A stretch of 32,067 nucleotides of DNA from Desulfurococcales archaeon. GTDB lineage: Archaea > Thermoproteota > Thermoprotei_A > Sulfolobales > Acidilobaceae. Positions 9,924 through 16,126 of this stretch are shown one piece after another; positions within the stretch are counted from its first letter, which is position 1, and each line of letters begins with the position of its first letter. Where the stretch lies: NCBI GenBank assembly GCA_015521185.1, contig WAOS01000050.1:1-32067 (forward strand), in the 5' to 3' direction. A model generated the notes under the pieces. The model worked only from the letters and a program-made list of their open reading frames with translations. It did no database searches and had not been told where the DNA came from. Position numbers and translations under genes: made by a program.

Positions 9924-10391
9924 ATGTATACCGCGCCTACCGCTCTAATATCGCTAGTAGTGCTCCTACCAGTCCTAGCAGGCCTCGCCGCAGTCTACTA
10001 CAGCCACGTAAACCTGGCTCTGGCCACCGAGTGGCAGTCTGAGCGTGCCAGGGCAGCGAGAATAGCGGCTCTCATTATTGCTGGCGAGATAGCTCATAAC
10101 GCCACTCTGCAGTCCAAGATTAACTCTTCAAGCCTCACCCAGGCGGATCTCGAGTGGCTATCCCGTCTTGCTAGTACAGAGCTGAAGCGCGTTACAGGTG
10201 TACCCTACACTGTGGACGTATACATTTCAGCTTCCCGGCCAGTCGTCGTGCTGGGAGGCGGGGGGTACCTGCCCAGCCAGGAGGCGGTGGGGAGCTGGTC
10301 CTACACTCCTGGGGCCAACCCTAGGAGCTGGCACTACGAGGCGGTAAGCCTTCCCGGGGGGCTGGTGGTGGTAGTTGGGGCGGGCGTCTAG
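9924..10391 (+). CDS. Small N-terminally membrane-anchored protein, putative pilin/pseudopilin-like
   Basis: ATG with upstream gggtgg; N-terminal hydrophobic helix ALISLVVLLPVLAGLAAVYY; first of a tandem co-oriented cluster. Confidence 0.7.
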   Translation: MYTAPTALISLVVLLPVLAGLAAVYYSHVNLALATEWQSERARAARIAALIIAGEIAHNATLQSKINSSSLTQADLEWLSRLASTELKRVTGVPYTVDVYISASRPVVVLGGGGYLPSQEAVGSWSYTPGANPRSWHYEAVSLPGGLVVVVGAGV

Positions 10392-10815
10392 GAGGGGCAT
10401 AGTCCACATTATAGACGTTCTAATAGCGCTCGGAGTCATAGCCGCAGTAGTGATGGCAGGCGTTAGCGTGATAGTGGCTAAGCTCAACACCCGCCCCCAG
10501 AGCATGCCGGATCCCACCGGCCTCGATAGGTACATATCTGAGAGGCTTGGAAGCGGCGACTGGATCCCGCTGGTGGCCGAGGGCAGATCGTCGGAGATCC
10601 GGGCAGAGATCGAGAGCCTATACCAGGGATCTCCTCGCCCCGTCTACGTCGCTGTGTATATCTACGCGATTAACCCGTCCCTCGGAACCATAGGCGTCGT
10701 CGACAGCAGCGACCCCGGCCTGTACTCATCCTACGCCGTTCTGAGGTACTTCGTCCCCGTCGGGGGCTACTATGGAGATGTGAGCTACGTGCTGGAGGTG
10801 AGGGTCTACTGGTGA
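10375..10815 (+). CDS. Putative type IV pilin-like protein with class III-type signal (SRRGIVHIIDVLIALGV)
   Basis: TTG start overlapping the upstream stop. RRG followed by a hydrophobic helix. Confidence 0.7.
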   Translation: MGRASRRGIVHIIDVLIALGVIAAVVMAGVSVIVAKLNTRPQSMPDPTGLDRYISERLGSGDWIPLVAEGRSSEIRAEIESLYQGSPRPVYVAVYIYAINPSLGTIGVVDSSDPGLYSSYAVLRYFVPVGGYYGDVSYVLEVRVYW

Positions 10816-11591
10816 GGAGGGGCATAGCATACGTCTACCTATCGCTACTCGTCGCCTCAGCCGTAGCCATAGGAACACTCGCCGTCATAGCAGTGTATAT
10901 GAGCAGCCCAACAAACACGAGGGCCGCGCCAGAGTACGTGGACTTGCAAGCCAACATCACGGGAATGAAAACTGTGGCTCACTACTGCGTGGCCAAGGCC
11001 AGCGTTGACGACGCGATAACGAGCCAGCCAGACCCGGGCTACTCCTACGAATTAACCGGCCAGTACGCGGTCTACGCTAAGAGCAGCAACAGGCAGCCAC
11101 AGCGCCGGGTCGAGTGCTATAATATGGCTAAGACCGACGGGTCCTACTACCAGAAGGTCTGGGGGATCGATGTCTTCGTAAGGGTCAAGCCGGAGAGGAT
11201 AACGCTGACCGAGAGGTTCGGAGGCGCGTACCTAGACGTGGTTTTCCGCGCATACACGCTTCCGAAGGTCTACGTTAACAATAGTCTGGGCGTCGCAGAC
11301 TTCAAAGTGAAGATCTACTACAAAGCTGTGGTCACAGCATCGGACCCTAGCGGGGCCCGGGTGCTCGAGACCAGCGTCCCCATAAGGTTTGCCGAGTCGA
11401 CCCTCAGGGCTGGGCAGACAGTGAGGGAGTACCCAGTTAAGGTCAACGTGAGCGACGACCCGAACTATGACTGGGTGATTACTACGAGCTTCGTCCTAGA
11501 CCCGACAGGGCCGGACACCTACACTATCACAATAGACCTGTACCTCTTCAACGGCGCGCGTGACACTATCGAGGTGGAGGTGCGCTGGTAG
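10812..11591 (+). CDS. Putative type IV pilin-like protein (MRRGIAYVYLSLLVASAVAIG)
   Basis: GTG start overlapping the upstream stop by 4 bp. RRG plus hydrophobic N-terminal helix and beta-rich C-terminus. Confidence 0.72.
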   Translation: MRRGIAYVYLSLLVASAVAIGTLAVIAVYMSSPTNTRAAPEYVDLQANITGMKTVAHYCVAKASVDDAITSQPDPGYSYELTGQYAVYAKSSNRQPQRRVECYNMAKTDGSYYQKVWGIDVFVRVKPERITLTERFGGAYLDVVFRAYTLPKVYVNNSLGVADFKVKIYYKAVVTASDPSGARVLETSVPIRFAESTLRAGQTVREYPVKVNVSDDPNYDWVITTSFVLDPTGPDTYTITIDLYLFNGARDTIEVEVRW

Positions 11592-12187
11592 TGAGGCGCG
11601 GGATAACGATACTGTCCGACGTCGTGATGATCGTGGCACTCCTACTCATTATGAGCGGCCTATGGATATACACGGCAACATTCTACAAGGAGAAGAGAAC
11701 GCTTGAGTCCGTGGCTGCAGAGGAAATACTGACCCTCTACGGCACCATCGAGCAGGTCCTAAGCGACCCCGGAATGTGCACCTCCACAAGCCTGAGCATC
11801 CCCCCGGGCATAAGGATATACGTTGCAAACATAGAGGCAGATGGCCGGACCGGCACCCTACTAATTGCAAAGCCTTCCGGTGCTAGGATCGAACTGGGAG
11901 CAGTCCGAAACTTGCTAATCAGCCTCGGAGCGCCCAGAGAGGACGCATACCTCATCTACTCCGGCGGCGTCCTCCAGGGCGCGGGCCTAGTTGTGTGGAA
12001 CACAAGCGTGAGGGGCCTGGAGCCTGTTGACGCGTCGATCAGCGGGGGAACCCTGGATCTGGGCGGTGTAAACTGGGGCGGGAGCGATACGCTATTATAT
12101 TACAATTACAAGGATACTATTGTGAGAGTATGCTCGCGCTGGGACAATAACGCCCGCTCCACGGTGCTCGTGCTCCCCCAGGACTGA
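11591..12187 (+). CDS. Putative type IV pilin-like protein (MRRGITILSDVVMIVALLLIMSG)
   Basis: GTG start overlapping the upstream stop by 1 bp; same RRGI N-terminus. Confidence 0.72.
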   Translation: MRRGITILSDVVMIVALLLIMSGLWIYTATFYKEKRTLESVAAEEILTLYGTIEQVLSDPGMCTSTSLSIPPGIRIYVANIEADGRTGTLLIAKPSGARIELGAVRNLLISLGAPREDAYLIYSGGVLQGAGLVVWNTSVRGLEPVDASISGGTLDLGGVNWGGSDTLLYYNYKDTIVRVCSRWDNNARSTVLVLPQD

Positions 12188-12201
12188 AGGGGTGTCAGTA
12201 G

Positions 12202-13029
12202 GTGAGCGAAGTCGTCCTCCCGAGAACACTGCTCGCCGTGGCTATACTTGTAATAGCAGGGATAGCCGTGGGAGGAGCATACTACTTCTTCTTCAGGGGG
12301 CACTCGGCTCTAAACGCGCAGGCAATACAAGACATATCCTCCAGCCTAGGCGAGGCGGCAGGATCTGGAGAGGGCCAGAGTGAGCCCATAAGCTTCTCTG
12401 GGGGGAGTGTTTCCGTGGTTTATGAGACCCACAACCTCAGCATATACTACAATCTAAGCGAGACCCTCGGTAGCTTGCCGGGAGTGGGCGAGGTGAAGCC
12501 GATTATCTATGAGGCTAGCGTTAGGTTTCCAGTACTACTCATAGAGCCTGGCGGAGAGGTTGAGACTTACAACGACACGGGTCCAATACTTGGCGTTGCA
12601 AGTGCAGACCAGGGCCTAGCAGGCCTGGACAAGCTGGTCTACGCCTATAGCGACGGCCAGAAGATACTCGTTATCCCCAGACTAGTAATCCTGTACAGCG
12701 TTGACGACACGGAGGACAGGGTCAACCTAACAATTGTTGTGCCAAAGATGAACGTGACCTGCTCGACAGGGCAGTGCACAAATCTTAACGGCAAATACGC
12801 GATACGCGTGACAGCCAAGATCGTGGACGTACTCCCCGCCCCGTACGAGCCCTACAATCCCCTAGCGGAGGGGAGAGACATAGAGGCGAGCTTCAACGCT
12901 TCAGGCCCGACAATCATACCGGCCAACATGTTCGGTAAGGCGCCCATCACTAGCGTCGGCCTCGAGTACACTGTGAGCATAGACATCATGTATCTCTACT
13001 ACGATATCTACCTCGAGAGAGTGGGATAA
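12202..13029 (+). CDS. N-terminally membrane-anchored extracellular protein of the pilin-like operon
   Basis: GTG start; TM LLAVAILVIAGIAVGGAYYFFF followed by a beta-rich domain with N-glycosylation sequons. Confidence 0.72.
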   Translation: MSEVVLPRTLLAVAILVIAGIAVGGAYYFFFRGHSALNAQAIQDISSSLGEAAGSGEGQSEPISFSGGSVSVVYETHNLSIYYNLSETLGSLPGVGEVKPIIYEASVRFPVLLIEPGGEVETYNDTGPILGVASADQGLAGLDKLVYAYSDGQKILVIPRLVILYSVDDTEDRVNLTIVVPKMNVTCSTGQCTNLNGKYAIRVTAKIVDVLPAPYEPYNPLAEGRDIEASFNASGPTIIPANMFGKAPITSVGLEYTVSIDIMYLYYDIYLERVG

Positions 13030-13481
13030 TGGAGGAGGCGGTCGTAGAAGCAATAGTGCTCGTAAGCCTCATAGCGATAAGCACTGTGCTCGGGAGCTAC
13101 ATGGTCTACAGTAGCGTTCTCTCAGCGAAAGCGCTCGACGAGGAGAGAACGAAGAACCTAGCCCTAGACATAGCCTATTCCCTAGCGAAAGCGTGTGGAG
13201 AGCTCTACAGGCCCGACAAATACTCGGGATACACGTCAACGCACGCCTCTGTAGCGCTAACGGGTAGAGAGACCGTTAGGATAGATGGGTACGGCATAAT
13301 AGTGAACCCCGACGGTCCGGGCAGGCACGTGATTCAGAAGAGCACCCTAGAAGACCTGTGTAGCCGCGTAGCGGGCGAGCAAGTCAGCATAGAGCTAGTC
13401 CCGGGCACCAGTGTCGGTAGCACCCTCACGTTCCTCGTGGCCAGGAACAACAATACAGTGAGAATAGAAATATCCGGGTAG
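13029..13481 (+). CDS. Small N-terminally membrane-anchored pilin-like protein
   Basis: ATG at 13029 overlaps the upstream TAA stop (TAATG). TM AIVLVSLIAISTVLGSYMVY. Confidence 0.7.
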   Translation: MEEAVVEAIVLVSLIAISTVLGSYMVYSSVLSAKALDEERTKNLALDIAYSLAKACGELYRPDKYSGYTSTHASVALTGRETVRIDGYGIIVNPDGPGRHVIQKSTLEDLCSRVAGEQVSIELVPGTSVGSTLTFLVARNNNTVRIEISG

Positions 13482-13490
13482 CACAAGGAA

Positions 13491-13499
13491 ATTTATAGG
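13491..13499 (+). promoter_or_regulatory. Putative TATA box for the E1-Ubl-E2-JAMM cassette
   Basis: aaggaaATTTATAGGc, A-rich BRE-like upstream, about 55 nt before the E1 TTG start and downstream of the preceding stop. Confidence 0.5.
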
Positions 13500-13550
13500 C
13501 TCTCAGAGAAATTAAACCTGCGAGGCCCCGCCCCCGAGGGTGAGGAGCAG

Positions 13551-14405
13551 TTGTCATCGCGCCCGATAAGGCTAGTAAGGATTGAGGGGGACCTGGACGA
13601 GGACCCATCATCCCGCCAAAGCCTGCTCTCGGGGTGGCGGCAGGACCTGATAAGGAAGAGCAGGGTCCTTGTCGTGGGGGCAGGGGCCCTGGGGAACGAG
13701 ATAATAAAGAATCTCACGCTGCTCGGTACAGGGCACATCAGAGTTGTGGACTTCGACATTGTAGAGGGAAGCAACCTTAGCAGGGCCGTCCTTTTTACGA
13801 AGGCAGACGCGAGGAAGAAGGTTAGGAAGGTCGACGCTATTAGGAGGGGCGTGAGGAGGCTGGACCCGTACGGCTACATAGAGATCGAGGCGTATCACAC
13901 CGATATTATGGATCACGGGCCGGAAAGCCCCATATTCAAGGGCGTGGACGTCATATTCACCGCCCTCGACAACCTAGAGGCTAGACTACACGTAAACGCG
14001 ATAGCGTACACCAAGAGGATACCCCTCATAGATGGCGGGATGGACGGCGCCATGGGCCACGTCCAGGTAGTCATACCGCCCTACACGAGCTGTCTCAACT
14101 GCAGCGTCACAGACAGGGACATGAAGGTGCTCAGCGAGAGGCTCAAGTGCGAAGGGATGCCCCTAACCATAGGGCAGCCGAAGACACCTGCGGTAATAAC
14201 AACTACGAGTGTGATAGCCGGCATAATGGTTCACGAGTATATCAAGATAATTCATGGTCTCGAGAAGTTCAAGCGCACGGGTAAGTGGGACGAGCGCCTC
14301 GGGGAGCCCCTGGCCGGGAAGAGGCTGTTCATAAACCTGGCGAACAACGTATTTATCAAGTACAAAGTGCCTATCTCGAGAACCTGCCTCCTACACGAGC
14401 AGTGA
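13551..14405 (+). CDS. E1-like ubiquitin-activating enzyme (ThiF/UBA3-like)
   Basis: VLVVGAGALGNEI (ATP-binding), VDFDIVEGSNLSRAVLF, FTALDNLEARLHVN, PLIDGGMDGAMGHVQVVIPPYTSCLNC, candidate catalytic C200 (LKCEGMPLTIG), then TPAVITTTSVIAGIMVHE. TTG start with ggtgagg SD. Confidence 0.93.
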   Translation: MSSRPIRLVRIEGDLDEDPSSRQSLLSGWRQDLIRKSRVLVVGAGALGNEIIKNLTLLGTGHIRVVDFDIVEGSNLSRAVLFTKADARKKVRKVDAIRRGVRRLDPYGYIEIEAYHTDIMDHGPESPIFKGVDVIFTALDNLEARLHVNAIAYTKRIPLIDGGMDGAMGHVQVVIPPYTSCLNCSVTDRDMKVLSERLKCEGMPLTIGQPKTPAVITTTSVIAGIMVHEYIKIIHGLEKFKRTGKWDERLGEPLAGKRLFINLANNVFIKYKVPISRTCLLHEQ

Positions 14406-14418
14406 GAGGGAGCGGGGC

Positions 14419-14426
14419 CTATATAG
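14419..14426 (+). promoter_or_regulatory. Putative internal TATA box upstream of the ubiquitin-like gene
   Basis: gggcCTATATAGgagc in the E1-Ubl gap, ~30-40 nt before the Ubl start. Confidence 0.45.
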
Positions 14427-14455
14427 GAGCCCGAGGTTGGGAGCCCTAGTGGGGG

Positions 14456-14710
14456 GTGAGAGGCTTGAGAATCAAGGTTGCGGACGTCCTCTCAAATAAG
14501 GTGATAAGCATAGAGGTCGACCCGAACGTTACGGTCCGGGAGCTAATCGAGGCCATAATAGAAGCCCTGAAGCTCCCCAAGAATTACCTCTACAGTCTAG
14601 TCTACGCTAGCAAGGAGATAGGGCCGGACAAGTACGATATGACTCTCCGCGACCTGGGCATTAGGGAGGACGACGAGATACAGATAATCGGGAGACCGCA
14701 GGGTGGCTAG
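14456..14710 (+). CDS. Ubiquitin-like (beta-grasp) protein with exposed C-terminal Gly-Gly
   Basis: 84 aa; LRIKVADVLSNKVISIEVDPNVTVRELIEAIIEAL...TLRDLGIREDDEIQIIGRPQGG*. Lies between E1 and E2. TTG at 14465 is an alternative start. Confidence 0.9.
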   Translation: MRGLRIKVADVLSNKVISIEVDPNVTVRELIEAIIEALKLPKNYLYSLVYASKEIGPDKYDMTLRDLGIREDDEIQIIGRPQGG

Positions 14711-14751
14711 GCCCCGGGAGGAGCTAGCCCCAGGCTGAGGGGTGCGGCACG

Positions 14752-15294
14752 GTGGTCTTTCTCCCGCTAAAGCTCGTGCTGAAGAGGCTGGAGAACGAGG
14801 AGGCAGAGCTGAGGTCTCTCGGCTACGAGTTCACGGCCGAGGAACTCCACGACGGCTCGGATGGGAAGACTATTGAGCTCCTAACCATCAATGGGAGGGA
14901 GAGGCTGAACGTCATCAAGAGGTATAGGGTAACGATCAACGCTCGGGGCTACGAGCGGAGGCCGACAGGCGAGATAGTGCCCCGCTTCAGGCACGAGGTC
15001 TACATATACATTCTCAGGCACTACCCCTTCGTGGACACGAGGAGGTACGGGGCGCCGGTCCGTTTCCAGTGGATAACCCCGATATTCCACCCGAACATAT
15101 CGAACGGGATAGAGGCTGGGGGCCTAGGAATAGTGTGCTGGCACATCCTGAAGGAGTGGATCCCCAGCTTCACACTTCCGAAGATAGTTGAGGCTCTCAA
15201 GAGCCTAGTCGAGAATCCCAACCCCGACGACGCCCTGATCTACCCTGAAACCCTCGAGGCCGCCAGGTGGTTCGCGAGGAGGAGGCCCTCATGA
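14752..15294 (+). CDS. E2-like ubiquitin-conjugating enzyme (UBC fold)
   Basis: FQWITPIFHPNISNGIEAGGLGIVCWHILKEWIPSFTLPKIVEALKSLVENPNPDDALIYPE matches the canonical E2 HPN...G.(I)C..IL...W.P..tl..v..sl..l...PNPdD order. Active-site Cys is C129 (TGC at 15136-15138). Confidence 0.92.
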   Translation: MVFLPLKLVLKRLENEEAELRSLGYEFTAEELHDGSDGKTIELLTINGRERLNVIKRYRVTINARGYERRPTGEIVPRFRHEVYIYILRHYPFVDTRRYGAPVRFQWITPIFHPNISNGIEAGGLGIVCWHILKEWIPSFTLPKIVEALKSLVENPNPDDALIYPETLEAARWFARRRPS

Positions 15295-15758
15295 TGGAGC
15301 CCTCCAGCGCCCACATGCTCTACGAGGCCTTCATGAAAGCGTATGAGCACGCGAGTAAGGGCGCCCCGCTCGAGGTAGGAGGGTTCCTGCTGGGATACCT
15401 GGGAGAGTGGGAGGGAGAGTACTATCTCCTCATAACGCATGCCCTCCCCGTCCCGAGCAAGAGCACGAGAGTGACTGTCCAGCTCCTCAGCGACAATGTT
15501 GTCGAGGTCGTGAAGAAGATCAACGATATCAAGAGGAAAGAGGGGGTCTACATCGTTGGATGGTACCACAGCCACCCAGGATACACGTGCTACCCCTCCC
15601 GCCTCGACCTCCACAGCCACAGCACATACTTCAGAGAGCCCTACCAGGTCGGCCTCATCATAGACCCCATAAACGATCAGCACTGCGTCTTCAAGGCGGA
15701 AAACCCGTTAAACTACAAGCTCATACCATTCTACGTCTGGAGGAGGAAGGAGAAGTGA
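15291..15758 (+). CDS. JAMM/MPN+ (Rpn11/JAB-like) metalloprotease, putative deconjugase
   Basis: Catalytic EVGGFLLGYL and JAMM motif HSHPGYTCYPSRLD (HxH-x7-SxxD, 15567-15608). ATGA overlap with the E2 stop. Confidence 0.93.
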   Translation: MMEPSSAHMLYEAFMKAYEHASKGAPLEVGGFLLGYLGEWEGEYYLLITHALPVPSKSTRVTVQLLSDNVVEVVKKINDIKRKEGVYIVGWYHSHPGYTCYPSRLDLHSHSTYFREPYQVGLIIDPINDQHCVFKAENPLNYKLIPFYVWRRKEK

Positions 15759-16006
15759 GAGAGGACGAGGGGATCAGAATAGTACGGGCGCCCCCGCCCA
15801 GCCCGGAGACGGGCTACGAGCTCGTCTACAAGTTCGAGGTCGAGGGCCAGCGGAAGAGGTGGAGAATGAACCCTAACCCTCCCGGCGAGAAGATGAGCCT
15901 TATCGAACTACTGAAGACGCCCGGCCTAAACATTATCGTGGCTAGTATCATAGGCGGCCTGGCAGTGCTAGGCTACGTCCTCTACCTGTACTTCTCCATG
16001 AGATAG
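15755..16006 (+). CDS. Small tail-anchored membrane protein of the ubiquitin-like cassette
   Basis: GTG at 15755 overlaps the JAMM TGA (GTGA). 83 aa with a single C-terminal TM: GLNIIVASIIGGLAVLGYVLYLYFSMR. The ORF track gives this frame from an upstream start at 15407. Confidence 0.82.
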   Translation: MREDEGIRIVRAPPPSPETGYELVYKFEVEGQRKRWRMNPNPPGEKMSLIELLKTPGLNIIVASIIGGLAVLGYVLYLYFSMR

Positions 16007-16060
16007 CCCCTGGGGGCCCCGCAGGATTCATCGCAATCCTTGCTGCTCGTATCGCAAGAG

Positions 16061-16068
16061 TATATATT
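16061..16068 (+). promoter_or_regulatory. Putative TATA box for the 950-aa surface protein
   Basis: gcaagagTATATATTtcgaaa, ~60 nt before the ATG at 16127. Confidence 0.5.
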
Positions 16069-16126
16069 TCGAAACCCACATACAATCTACGGGAAATAAT
16101 CCTGTTCTCGGAATGGGTGGCTAAAC

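Noticed and set aside
13551-16006. Interpretation as CBASS or bacterial Bil antiphage operon
   Set aside because: No CD-NTase, no CBASS effector and no phage-defence neighbours seen. The archaeal surface/filament context and eukaryote-like E2 fit a different role, though defence cannot be excluded.
16007-16050. Short GC-rich inverted sequence (cccctgggggcc) after the cassette as a terminator
   Set aside because: Too short, and no following T-run, so not supportable as a terminator.
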